A stretch of 42,264 nt of DNA, from NCBI RefSeq assembly GCF_003725735.1, contig NZ_RJTM01000128.1:1-42264 (forward strand), given 5' to 3'. This document shows, one piece after another, positions 25,749-35,016 of the stretch; within the stretch, counting starts at the first letter, position 1, and the number at the start of each line of letters is the position of its first letter. A model generated the notes under the pieces. That model saw nothing but the letters and a program-made list of their open reading frames with translations, had not been told where the DNA came from and made no database searches. The position numbers and the translations under genes are program-made. This stretch comes from Sinomicrobium pectinilyticum (GTDB lineage: Bacteria; Bacteroidota; Bacteroidia; Flavobacteriales; Flavobacteriaceae).

Positions 25749-26864
25749 TTATTTGACAATAGGAGACCCTGCTATACCTGCTTGATCTCTAAACTCTTCA
25801 CTGGCTCTTAATATCAATGTGTCTTTTTCGCGGATATCACCGAATATTTCTGTTTTCCCGGTGCCGTTTCCGCCGACGGTAATGGGGACCCATATGGTTT
25901 TTCCCCCGGATATTTTAATAATATACATCCCTTCCGTAGAATTCAGCACGGCAGAAGAGGGGATTACGAAAGATCCCGGCCTGGATTTTATGGGAATGGA
26001 AACTTCTGCAACCATACCTGGAAGCAGCGCCCCGTCGGTGTTCCGGACATCCATTTCCGTTCGCTGGGACCGTAATCTGTTATCCAATGCCCCTGCCAAA
26101 CGCGATACTTTTGCCTCGAAATGCCGGTTGGGAAGAGCCTTTACGGTAAACGCAACGGTATTCTCCCGGGAGAGATAACTGATATATCCTTCCGGTACGT
26201 TAACTACCAGGCGAAGGTTTTTCTGTTCCCTGAGTGTGAAAATGGGCAATTCGGAACCTCTTCCCGAAGGCCCTACATAAGCGCCGGGGCTTACATTCCT
26301 GGCCGTAATAACCCCGTCAAAGGGGGCTTTTATTTCCAGGTAGTTCCGGTTGGCTATAATTTCACGGAGATTTGCCTTTGCTGCTTCGAACTGGGCGAGA
26401 TCGGATTCCTGTTTGGCGAATGCGATATCCAGGTCATTCCGGGATACCGTACCGGGTGTTTTGCTGGTTTCCAGGAGGCGTTCATACGTGGCTTTACTGG
26501 AAATGTACGGGGCTTCCTGCGATTTCAGGCGGGACTCGGCCGCTGCGAGCTGGGAATTGATCTCGGGAGCATCCAGTACTGCAAGTAGCTGGCCTGCCTT
26601 GACCTCGCTGCCTATATCCACTTTAAGGGTCTTAATAAAACTGTTGACCTTGGCATAGAGGTCCACTTCCTGGTAAGCCTTAAGTTCCCCCGGAATACGT
26701 ATGCTGGAGGACAGGCTGTCTCTTTTGACGATAAAGGCTTCCGGTCCGTCAATACCCGTCGTGGCCCGGTCGCGGTTTTCGCCTGCATTTCCATGCCCGC
26801 AGGCCTGTAGTGCCAGGGCAATACATAAAGACAATAAGGTAATGGAACAGTTGGTACGTTTCAT
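25749..26864 (-). CDS. RND efflux periplasmic adaptor (membrane-fusion lipoprotein)
   Basis: The adaptor links the RND pump with the TolC channel. From ATG 26864 the product is 371 residues with a lipoprotein signal (KRTNCSITLLSLCIALALQAC). The first half of the lipoyl domain is visible as IPGELKAYQEVDLYAKVNSFIKTLKVDIGSEVKAGQLLAVLD and its second half as YLEIKAPFDGVITARNVSPGAYVG. The two flank a helical hairpin at about residues 80-155. A beta-barrel and membrane-proximal domain follow. Longer frames from 27062 or 26915 do not give a signal peptide. It is the last gene of the module, downstream of the pump gene. Confidence 0.9.
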   Translation of the reverse strand: MKRTNCSITLLSLCIALALQACGHGNAGENRDRATTGIDGPEAFIVKRDSLSSSIRIPGELKAYQEVDLYAKVNSFIKTLKVDIGSEVKAGQLLAVLDAPEINSQLAAAESRLKSQEAPYISSKATYERLLETSKTPGTVSRNDLDIAFAKQESDLAQFEAAKANLREIIANRNYLEIKAPFDGVITARNVSPGAYVGPSGRGSELPIFTLREQKNLRLVVNVPEGYISYLSRENTVAFTVKALPNRHFEAKVSRLAGALDNRLRSQRTEMDVRNTDGALLPGMVAEVSIPIKSRPGSFVIPSSAVLNSTEGMYIIKISGGKTIWVPITVGGNGTGKTEIFGDIREKDTLILRASEEFRDQAGIAGSPIVK

Positions 26865-26925
26865 GGCATAACGGATAAAAGTAGAACGTAATATTTTTTT
26901 ATGTGAGTAATGCATGTTTCTGTGT

Positions 26926-29900
26926 TTATTGCGCAAGTTTTGTATAGTGAATGCTCTCTTCGTCCTCGGGGTCCAGGGATACACTTTGCGTAGAGGCTTT
27001 TCCCTGTCCCCATGCAAAGGCCAGGGGAAGAACGAGCAATGCGGCGAAAGTAGATGCCACAAGTCCTCCGATAACGGCTCTTCCCAAAGGAGAGGACTGG
27101 TCCCCTGCGTCCCCTATGCCTATGGCCATGGGTATCATACCCACCACCATGGCAAGTGCGGTCATTACAATGGGGCGTAAGCGCAATGCGGCGGCCTGTT
27201 TGGCCGCGGTAAGGGCATCCCCGGACTCCATACGTATTTGTTCCGCATTGGTGATTAAAAGAACGGCATTGGATATGGAAACCCCTACGGACATAATGAT
27301 ACCCATATAAGATTGCAGGTTAAGGGTAGAGCCGCAGAGCATCAGCAATACCAGTGAACCCAGCAGTACCGCCGGTACGGTAGCCAATACGATGGCCGAT
27401 ACTTTGAACGACTGGAAATTGGCCGCCAGCATAAGGAATATGACGACAATGGCGACAATGAGCCCGTTTTCGAGACTTCTCATGGTTTCATCCATAGTAT
27501 CACTCATTCCTATGAGGTCAACATTCAGCCCCCTGGGGAGCTCTCCGAGGGAAGCGATGGCTTTTTTTACGTCCCCCGCGGCACTTGCCAGGTCTTTGTG
27601 ATCTGTATTTGCGGTAACCGTAAGTGTCGGCATAGCTCCTAGGTTATCGGTTTCTCCGTAACTGCGCCCTTCGGATAAAGTGGCAATGTCACCGAGTACC
27701 GGTCTCGAGGAATTTTCCAGGAGCGGGATCTCCAGTATTTGTTGCTGGTCCGTCATTTTATTTTCCGGAACCTGGACCTGCACACTGTAGCTGTACCCTG
27801 CCTTTTCATCGATCCATACATTTTTTTCCGTAAAACGGGAAGAAGAGGTGGAGGCTATGAGAGAGCGGGAAATGTCGCTGACATCAACGCCGAGTTGTGC
27901 GGCACGCACCCTGTCTATGTTGATGTTAATGGCGGGATAATCAATGGATTGCCCGATCTGTACATCTCTCAGGTAGTCTATCTGTTTCAGTATGCCTGCC
28001 ATTTTCTTCGCATAGCGCTCATTGAGCTTTTTGTCCCTGCCAGAAAAACGGACTTCGATAGGGGTAGGTGACCCCTGGCTTAAAATTTTGTCAGTAAGTT
28101 CTATGGGCTCAAAAGACAATTTCATTTCGGGCGTCAATTTTCCGGCCATTTCCCTGACCCTGTCTTTCAGCACATCCAGATCGTCATGGCTTCCTTCTTT
28201 CAGGGCAACCTGTAATACGGATTCATGCGGCCCGGCTACCCACAGGAATATGGGGCTTATGGAAAACAGTTGCGGATGTAAGCCTACGTAAGCCGAAGTG
28301 ATGGAAACATTTTCTTTGCCTACCAGGTCTTCAATACCCCGTATCAGTTTTATGGTTTCCCGTTCATTGCGTTCTATACGCGTTCCGTCCGGCATGCGGA
28401 GCCGTACCTGGAACTGTCCGCCGTTCACTTTGGGTAATACGTCACGCCCGATACTGTTCACGAGGATAACAGCAATAAGTCCTACCAGTACTATGTATCC
28501 CGTTACAATAATTTTGCGATAGGGAAGCATCCGGTCGATAAAACGCAGATAGCGCATACGGAGGCGTTCGAAACGACTGATTTTGCCGTCCCGGTTACTG
28601 TCTTCCCTTTCCACCAGCTCCGTTTTCTGATTCCAGGTATTGGTCTCGCTTTCGGCATCCAGGCCGGATTGCTGATATTCCTCGCTGTCCGTTAAAGGTT
28701 CCCCGCTCTTGTGATAATGGTGCTTCGTTTTCATCAGCCAGTTAGCCATTATGGGGACAAAGGTCTGTGCCAGGAAGTACGAAACGATCATGCTGAATCC
28801 TATGGACAGTGCCAGGGGAAGGAACAGGGAGCCGGGAATACCGCCCATGGTGAATGCCGGGGCAAATACAGCCAGTATGCAGAGCAGGATGAGCAGTTTG
28901 GGGAAAGCTATTTCCTTACAGGCATCCCAAATGGCCAGGGCTTTGGGTTTACCCATGTCCAGATGCTGGTGAATGTTCTCTATGGTTACCGTACTTTCGT
29001 CCACAAGTATGCCAATGGCCAGGGCCAGTCCGCTCAGGGTCATGATATTTATGGTTTGCCCGAAGAGGTTAAGGAAAAGTATGGCAGAAATAATGGATGT
29101 CGGGATCGTAAGGATAACGATAAGGGCTCCTCTTATGTCCCCGAGGAATAACAATACCATCAGACCGGTAAGCACAGCCCCTATAATCCCTTCATGGAGC
29201 AGGCTTTCTACGGAGTTCATCACGTAGGTAGACTGGTCGAACTCATAACTGAGGTGTACGTCTTCGGGGAGTTGCTGCTGTATCCTCGGGATGGCATTTT
29301 TCAGGTTTTGGGTGACTTCCCAGGTAGAGGCATCCGCACTTTTGGCGATGCTCAGGTATACGGAACGACGCCCGTTTACCAGGGCGTATCCGGAAGTGAC
29401 GTCGGCACCGTCTTCAACAGTGGCTACATCTCTCAGGTAGATATTGTCTATTCCTCCTTTGAATAAAGGTATGTTTTCAAAGTCTTTGATAGACCTTATG
29501 GTTGTGTTTGCCGGGGTTATGTAGTTTTTATCCCCGATCCGGACATTCCCCGAGGGTGCAGTCTGATTGTTGAGCCGTAAGGCTTCTACGAGCTGGTCGG
29601 GTGTCATCTGGTGTTGCCGGAGTAATTCCGGATCGGCTTTGATGACCACTGTCCGTACGTTTCCGCCGAACGGAGGGGAAGACACCAGGCCGGGAATGGA
29701 GGTGAAGGTAGACCTTACATAAATATTGGCCATGTCCAGCAGTTCGTTGTTACTGCGTTGTTCACTGCTGAGCACCAGCTGTCCTATGGGGAGGGTGGAG
29801 GCATCGAACCGTATGATAAAAGGCGGATTGGACCCCGGTGGGAACGCGGCCTGTATACGATTGGAAAAAGCGCTTACCTCTGCAGCCGCCTGTGCCATAT

Positions 29901-30198
29901 CCGTACCCGGGTAAAAGTTGATCTTCATCAGGGTAAGGCCCTGGATGTTTTTGGTTTCAATACTTTTTACCCCGTTTACGAAGAGAAAGATGTTGATGTA
30001 ACTCTTTGCAAAAAAAGATTCCATCTGTTCGGGGGTATATCCTCCGAAGGGGTGGGAGACATAAATTACCGGCATATCCAGTTTCGGAAAAATGTCTATT
30101 TTAATATCGTTGACAGCTTTTATCCCGAAGAAGAAAAGGGTGACGACCAGGACAAGGATGGTTATCGGTTTTCGTAAGGCAAAGCGTATTAGATTCAT
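26926..30198 (-). CDS. RND efflux pump inner-membrane subunit with EF-hand-like cytoplasmic insert
   Basis: This 1090-residue pump of the AcrB/MdtB (HAE1-like) type drives export of drugs or other compounds by proton flow. It has 12 membrane helices and two large periplasmic loops. The TM4 proton-relay site reads GILVDESTVTIENI, with Asp400 followed by Glu instead of the usual Asp-Asp pair. Between TM6 and TM7 is a hydrophilic cytoplasmic insert of about 70 residues (490-560). In it DSNRDGKISRFE (533-544) fits the 12-residue EF-hand calcium loop at every ligand position. It lies between tolC-like and adaptor genes, 22 bases after the former. The substrate cannot be told. Confidence 0.92.
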   Translation of the reverse strand: MNLIRFALRKPITILVLVVTLFFFGIKAVNDIKIDIFPKLDMPVIYVSHPFGGYTPEQMESFFAKSYINIFLFVNGVKSIETKNIQGLTLMKINFYPGTDMAQAAAEVSAFSNRIQAAFPPGSNPPFIIRFDASTLPIGQLVLSSEQRSNNELLDMANIYVRSTFTSIPGLVSSPPFGGNVRTVVIKADPELLRQHQMTPDQLVEALRLNNQTAPSGNVRIGDKNYITPANTTIRSIKDFENIPLFKGGIDNIYLRDVATVEDGADVTSGYALVNGRRSVYLSIAKSADASTWEVTQNLKNAIPRIQQQLPEDVHLSYEFDQSTYVMNSVESLLHEGIIGAVLTGLMVLLFLGDIRGALIVILTIPTSIISAILFLNLFGQTINIMTLSGLALAIGILVDESTVTIENIHQHLDMGKPKALAIWDACKEIAFPKLLILLCILAVFAPAFTMGGIPGSLFLPLALSIGFSMIVSYFLAQTFVPIMANWLMKTKHHYHKSGEPLTDSEEYQQSGLDAESETNTWNQKTELVEREDSNRDGKISRFERLRMRYLRFIDRMLPYRKIIVTGYIVLVGLIAVILVNSIGRDVLPKVNGGQFQVRLRMPDGTRIERNERETIKLIRGIEDLVGKENVSITSAYVGLHPQLFSISPIFLWVAGPHESVLQVALKEGSHDDLDVLKDRVREMAGKLTPEMKLSFEPIELTDKILSQGSPTPIEVRFSGRDKKLNERYAKKMAGILKQIDYLRDVQIGQSIDYPAININIDRVRAAQLGVDVSDISRSLIASTSSSRFTEKNVWIDEKAGYSYSVQVQVPENKMTDQQQILEIPLLENSSRPVLGDIATLSEGRSYGETDNLGAMPTLTVTANTDHKDLASAAGDVKKAIASLGELPRGLNVDLIGMSDTMDETMRSLENGLIVAIVVIFLMLAANFQSFKVSAIVLATVPAVLLGSLVLLMLCGSTLNLQSYMGIIMSVGVSISNAVLLITNAEQIRMESGDALTAAKQAAALRLRPIVMTALAMVVGMIPMAIGIGDAGDQSSPLGRAVIGGLVASTFAALLVLPLAFAWGQGKASTQSVSLDPEDEESIHYTKLAQ

Positions 30199-30220
30199 AT
30201 ATTTTTAGATATAGGTGGGT

Positions 30221-31627
30221 TTATAACTGATCTTCGAACAAACCGAAATCTCCGGTTGCAGCCGCTTTTAGCAGGAGGGCCTGCCATACGTTGTTATAGG
30301 CGATATCCCTGTCGGTTTCTGCACGTACAAGGGCATAGAGGGCCTGGGTTACCGTGTTCAGGTCGGTAAGCCCGTTCTCATACAATACGGTTTGGCGGTG
30401 ATAGGCTTCACGGGCCGCATTTACCTGTACCGGGGCTTCCTTGTAATTGTCCAGGGAGTTTCGGATCTTCTGTTCCGAATACTTTAATTGTGCTTCTATC
30501 TGTTGCCTTGCCTGTTCGTATTCATCGCGTAGTCCCCGGCTTAAATATTTCTGTGCCTTTACCCGTTGTGATCCGCGGAAAGGCTCGGTGATATTCCAGT
30601 TAATGCCGATTCCCAGTAGGTAATTAGCCCTTTTAGGTTCGATACCATCCCAGTAATTTCCAGTGAATGCTTCGTTGTCCGGCGTATAATTATGGAAAAA
30701 ACCGGAGCCGCGCGTCTGTATTACCCCAACGAGATTAACGGAAGGTAAAAAGGAAGCCTTCAGGAATTTTGTCCGGGTATCGCTGTAGTTCACCCGGCTT
30801 TCGTACCATTGTAATACGGGGTGTGCAGCTGTTGCCCGGGATTCCCGGTCCAGTGTCATGGGAATCCTGGAAATGAACAGGGTATCGGGGATAAATTCGT
30901 CTGGCAGCACCCCCATTAACCTCGACAGGTTATTACTCTGCTCCTGTTCGTTGTCAATGGCTTTGGTGAGAGTTATCCTGGCATTAGAGTATTCGGCATT
31001 GGCCTGGAGAGAGTCCACACCTGCGATCAGTCCGCTCCTGGTCCTGGCTATTACAATATTGCGGAATGTCTCCGCCCGTTCCAGGTTTTTCCGGTACGAA
31101 AGTACGAGTTGATGTGCGGCAACGACCTGGAGATAGGTAGCTGCTACCTTTATCTTATGCTGAAAGATCTCCTGCTGCCAGTCTTTGGAATCGCGATCAG
31201 TCGCAGCTTCGGCAGTACGTGTTCGTTGCCTGGCCTTTCCAAAGGCAAATACTTCCCAGTTAAAACTGGCAAAGTAGAGGGAGCCGAAAGCAGCGTCCCA
31301 GTTTTCTTCTTCATATACCGGGCCGGATGAGGCCAGTCCGGAACCGCCGAAACCAAAAGACGGGCCATACAGCCCGTTTACAGTGCCATAATCGTTGCGT
31401 GCACCCACTGTTATATCCGGTAAATATGTTCTCCGGGCTTCTTTTTCCAAAGTGCCGGAAGCCTGGTAGTAAGCATTCTTTGCCTTGATACTTCCGTAGT
31501 TGTCAATGGCGAGAGAGACTGCTTCTTTGAGAGGCAGGACATCCTGTGCGTGAACTCCGGAAAGTATACAAAATGTTAAAAACAGGACAAACCTCGTTTT
31601 GTCCGGGAGATGAAACTTCTGCATCAC
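30221..31627 (-). CDS. TolC family outer-membrane efflux channel
   Basis: The 468-residue product has a signal peptide (FVLFLTFCILSGVHAQ) and then two repeats of the outer-membrane efflux protein fold. Long helices such as LPLKEAVSLAIDNYGSIKAKNAYYQASGTLEKEARRTYLPDI alternate with short strands. The second repeat shows GIGINWNITEPFRGSQRVKAQ and VNAAREAYHRQTVLYENGLTDLNTVTQALYALVRAE. This is the outer-membrane exit channel of the tripartite pump. It comes first in the pump operon, followed by the RND and adaptor genes, the reverse of the common adaptor-pump-channel order. Confidence 0.92.
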   Translation of the reverse strand: MMQKFHLPDKTRFVLFLTFCILSGVHAQDVLPLKEAVSLAIDNYGSIKAKNAYYQASGTLEKEARRTYLPDITVGARNDYGTVNGLYGPSFGFGGSGLASSGPVYEEENWDAAFGSLYFASFNWEVFAFGKARQRTRTAEAATDRDSKDWQQEIFQHKIKVAATYLQVVAAHQLVLSYRKNLERAETFRNIVIARTRSGLIAGVDSLQANAEYSNARITLTKAIDNEQEQSNNLSRLMGVLPDEFIPDTLFISRIPMTLDRESRATAAHPVLQWYESRVNYSDTRTKFLKASFLPSVNLVGVIQTRGSGFFHNYTPDNEAFTGNYWDGIEPKRANYLLGIGINWNITEPFRGSQRVKAQKYLSRGLRDEYEQARQQIEAQLKYSEQKIRNSLDNYKEAPVQVNAAREAYHRQTVLYENGLTDLNTVTQALYALVRAETDRDIAYNNVWQALLLKAAATGDFGLFEDQL

Positions 31628-31732
31628 AGCAAATAATTGATATTAGTTTAGTGCAGTAAATGAAAAGCATCATTCTGAAGCAAATTTGAAGTACCGGCCC
31701 ATGAAGGGAATTTTTAGGAATTATTTATGAAA

Positions 31733-33052
31733 TCAGGCAGGGACCGGGTCCTTAATGTTCCGCATTTCGATATCAGAGGCCTTACTCCCGGCCTTATTGT
31801 TAAAATGAATGACTAACGCGTGCCAGCCTTCGTTATAGCTATAGGTTACGGTGAAACTGTGAAGCTGGCATATCTGTTTTACTATGGATAGCCCGAGACC
31901 AATGCCCGAGTTACACTGGTCTCCCTTTTTAAAACGCATAAACAGTTCTTCCGTGGGAATTTTCGGGGGTGTCCCGGTATTCCGCATCACAAGGTGGTCC
32001 GGTGTAAGGAGCATTTCTATATTTCCTTCTTCATAATTATGCCTTATGGCATTGCTGAAGAGATTAGACAATAATATTTCGGCAAGTACGGGATGTATTT
32101 TCAGCAGTATCTTTTCGTCGAGCCTGGTGGTTATCTTTAATTTCTTTAACGAGGTACGCTCTTCATACATTCCCAGGACTTCTCTTGCGGAATTGCGGAA
32201 ATCGAGCAGTTGAGAGGTCTCGAATTCATGATTCTCGAGTTTGGTGAGGAAAAGAAGGGAGCGATTGATACGAGACAGTTTGTCTATGGCCTTATACATT
32301 TCTTCTATAAGCCTGGCCTGGGATTCATCAATCCGTGTTTCCGTGAGCAACTCCATTTTACTTCGCAGTATGGCCAGGGGTGTCTGCAGTTCATGGGAAG
32401 CATTTTCACTGAACTCTTTTACCGAAGCATAATCCTCAATAGCCTTGTCGGTCATTTTTTTCAGGAACAGGTTGAGCTCTTTGAATTCTGTCGTATTGGT
32501 TTCCCGCAGTTCTAAAGTTGTTTTTCCTTTCAGGTTGAAATTTTTAATGGCTTTCATGGTATGGCGTAGCGGCGTAAAAATATATCTTGAAAGTATCCGG
32601 GCGCAGAGGAGGAGGGATATGATTATGAGCAGCATTTTCCAGAAAATGGAATGGAGCATCCCGGCCAGTATTTCACCTGATTTGGTGACATAATCAAAGG
32701 AGGATACCTGGTAATTATACCCTGCGATTTCGTAATAGGAAGTCACCCGGATCAGGCACTCTTTATTGCCGTTTTCTTCATTGTACTTGAAAGTTTCTTC
32801 TATACATACTTTGTCTTCCGGAAGGGGACCTTCAAAAGGGGTTATCTGAATAGGCCTTCCCTGGGTAAAATGATTGGTAGTATCGCCGGTCTGTATTTGC
32901 GAGGCAGCGCGATCATTGGCCCGGATCATCCTGTTTATTTCGGCCTGGTCCATGGCTTTTTTGATATTGCGGAGCCCTATGTACATGCTTATTGGTGTCA
33001 CCAGGAACACCACACCGATAAACCATAAGGTTATTTTGTTGAGAAGTTTCAT
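31733..33052 (-). CDS. Sensor histidine kinase (two-component)
   Basis: The 439-residue kinase has a membrane helix at about 8-28, a periplasmic sensor part of about 100 residues (30-130) without a recognised fold, and a second membrane helix at 131-152. A HAMP-like linker follows, then HisKA with the phospho-acceptor His220 in SENASHELQTPL. The ATPase part shows the N box NLFSNAIRHN and a G box GIGLGLSIVKQI. It autophosphorylates and passes phosphate to the response regulator encoded just upstream, with which it overlaps by four bases (ATGA). The pump genes start 105 bases after it, so it probably senses a pump substrate or envelope stress. Confidence 0.92.
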   Translation of the reverse strand: MKLLNKITLWFIGVVFLVTPISMYIGLRNIKKAMDQAEINRMIRANDRAASQIQTGDTTNHFTQGRPIQITPFEGPLPEDKVCIEETFKYNEENGNKECLIRVTSYYEIAGYNYQVSSFDYVTKSGEILAGMLHSIFWKMLLIIISLLLCARILSRYIFTPLRHTMKAIKNFNLKGKTTLELRETNTTEFKELNLFLKKMTDKAIEDYASVKEFSENASHELQTPLAILRSKMELLTETRIDESQARLIEEMYKAIDKLSRINRSLLFLTKLENHEFETSQLLDFRNSAREVLGMYEERTSLKKLKITTRLDEKILLKIHPVLAEILLSNLFSNAIRHNYEEGNIEMLLTPDHLVMRNTGTPPKIPTEELFMRFKKGDQCNSGIGLGLSIVKQICQLHSFTVTYSYNEGWHALVIHFNNKAGSKASDIEMRNIKDPVPA

Positions 33053-33732
33053 GTGGTAGTCGTATTGAACTTGTATCCCAGACCGTAAATGGTTTCTATA
33101 TAATCCGCCCCGCCCAGGGCATTGATTTTTTTTCGAAGGTTCTTGATGTGCTGGTAGATAAAATCAAAATTGGGAAGATTATCCGTATGATCTCCCCACA
33201 GATGTGTGGCAATGGATTGCCTGGACAGCACCCGGTTTTTATTGACAATAAAATAATGCAGCAAATCGAATTCTTTCGGAGTTGTATCCAGTTTGGAATC
33301 ACGGACAAAAATCTCCATGGTGTTTATGTTCAGGGTGATTTCGTTACAGGTCAAAAGACTGGCCCCTTCCGTTTTTTTCCTGCGGTACACGGCGCGGAGA
33401 CGTGCGTGGAGTTCCGGGAGGTGAAAAGGTTTGGTAATATAATCATCTCCTCCGCTGTCCAGCCCGGCTATTTTATCATCCAGCGCATCCTTGGCGGAAA
33501 CGATGAGAACACCGCTCATTATTTTTTCATGCTGCATGAACCGGAGCAATTCCAGTCCGCTTCCGTCCGGTAACATAATATCCAGCAGTACACAGTCATA
33601 ACTGTAAAACAGCAGCTTTTCACGGGCGCTGTCGATGCTGTCGGCATGTTCACAGACAAATCTTTCGCTGACGAGGAAATCGTGAACACTTTCCGAAAGC
33701 TCTTTGTTGTCTTCTACGATGAGTACTTTCAT
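33049..33732 (-). CDS. OmpR-type response regulator
   Basis: The 227-residue regulator has a receiver domain with Asp51 in LLDIMLPDGSG as phosphorylation site, the acidic pair in VEDN near the start and the conserved Lys in ITKPFHLPEL. The C-terminal winged helix has TTPKEFDLLHYFIVNKNRVLSRQ and INALGGADYIETIYGLGYKF, typical of OmpR/PhoB. It is first in the minus-strand group with the kinase, tolC, pump and adaptor genes, and so is likely to control the efflux operon and perhaps itself. Confidence 0.93.
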   Translation of the reverse strand: MKVLIVEDNKELSESVHDFLVSERFVCEHADSIDSAREKLLFYSYDCVLLDIMLPDGSGLELLRFMQHEKIMSGVLIVSAKDALDDKIAGLDSGGDDYITKPFHLPELHARLRAVYRRKKTEGASLLTCNEITLNINTMEIFVRDSKLDTTPKEFDLLHYFIVNKNRVLSRQSIATHLWGDHTDNLPNFDFIYQHIKNLRKKINALGGADYIETIYGLGYKFNTTTT

Positions 33733-34190
33733 CTGTTTATTTTTTGTTGTTTTTCAACGGTCAGATGTAACCCCTGCCTACCGGCTGGCAGGTTTGATGA
33801 CCAAAATAATCATACCCTTGTGAGTCTAAAGATTCTTTTAGTCATGTTGGTTTCATGAGACATGGATCTGATTTCATAAAACACAGGCACTAAATATCTA
33901 CAGAAAAACAAGGTTTGTATATACGATCAGAAGGATTGTCGCAGTAATTTCAGGAGAATAAAGTTAAGCCAAAAAAAAATACCGGAGAGAAAAAGTACGT
34001 ATTTATGGGAATGTTTTATTAAATGGCATCTCTTATTGTTATTTTTCGAAAAAAACAGCGGGTTGTTTTTTCAAAAATTAAAGTAAGGAGCATGATTTTT
34101 TATGAAAAATGATGAATTAAACATTAAAAAAGAATAGAGTTTTTTGTAGTTTTAGAACCGGAAAACATAGCTGTAAAACAGGGTTATCCA
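33733..34190. other. Intergenic region between response regulator and sigma factor genes
   Basis: This AT-rich spacer of 458 bases holds no gene that I can support. It contains a small G/C-rich palindrome (CCTGCC 33773-33778, GGCAGG 33787-33792) that looks like dispersed repeats of Bacteroidota. It also has a hairpin with arms of mostly A and T (34048-34057 and 34064-34072) and a TAGTTTTA sequence at 34147-34154, seven of eight bases of a -7 element for the sigma gene. Confidence 0.45.
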
Positions 34191-34772
34191 TTGAACAAAG
34201 CTAATTCAAATAATTTAGTATCCTTAATAAGGCAGGGAGACGAGAAGGCTTTTGAAACCCTTTACCGTCTTTATGCCAATAACCTGTTTATTATAGCCAG
34301 GTCTTATCTCCGTGACGATTTTTCTGCAGAAGAGGTAGTGCAGGGTATTTTTATAGCCATCTGGGATAAAAGAAATGAAATCCATGTTAAGGGCAATGTG
34401 GGAGGATATTTATTTAAGATGACTAAAAACAGGTGCCTTGACATTCTTCGCAAGCCCCGTAAAATAGTTTCAATGGAGGAAGAGGCTGTTCTTCTGGAAG
34501 ATGCAATTAATTTTAAGGCATTGCAGGACAGGGAAGCTTCTTTTTTACTGGAGGAAGAGCTGGAAAAACGCATTGAAGAAGCCGTTGAACTATTGCCGAA
34601 AACCTGCAAAAAAGTCTTTCTTAAAACCAAAATGGATGGCCTTAATTACAGGGAAACCGCAGAGGAACTTCATATATCGGTAAAAACGGTGGAAAGCCAT
34701 ATGACCAAGGCCCTCAAACATATGCGCTTTCATTTAAGGGAATTCATGTCCTGTTTTCCTTTTTTCGGGTAA
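34191..34772 (+). CDS. ECF sigma factor (FecI-like, Bacteroidota sigma-70 family), TTG start
   Basis: The 193-residue factor has region 2 (residues 24-89: FETLYRLYANNLFIIARSYL, EEVVQGIFIAIWDKR) and region 4 (about 125-182: LPKTCKKVFLKTKMDGLNYRETAEEL, HISVKTVESHMTKALKHMR). It directs RNA polymerase to promoters of the associated uptake operon when released by FecR. No ATG occurs in frame before region 2, so the start is TTG at 34191. It is 244 bases before fecR, and the downstream SusC has the STN domain used for signalling in such systems. Confidence 0.9.
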   Translation: MNKANSNNLVSLIRQGDEKAFETLYRLYANNLFIIARSYLRDDFSAEEVVQGIFIAIWDKRNEIHVKGNVGGYLFKMTKNRCLDILRKPRKIVSMEEEAVLLEDAINFKALQDREASFLLEEELEKRIEEAVELLPKTCKKVFLKTKMDGLNYRETAEELHISVKTVESHMTKALKHMRFHLREFMSCFPFFG

Positions 34773-35016
34773 TCGGCTATTCAGGCCCTTATCGCATTCA
34801 ATCCCATAATTCTTATTGAGATAATCAACTGTTCCGGTTGGTATGGAACCGGATTTTGAACATGTTTTTTTATTTTGTTAAAAAAGGTGTGTTTTTATTA
34901 TGAATAAGAACAAAATATAAAGATGAAACTTTTTTATCGGAAAATTTCACACAAAAACTCAGGGTATCCCTTTTTTTTAACGTCTTATTAATACAAGCTT
35001 AACATTTTATTGTGGT

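Noticed and set aside
33733-34190. Small RNA or small gene in the spacer before the sigma gene
   Set aside because: No consistent promoter-terminator pair or coding pattern was seen.
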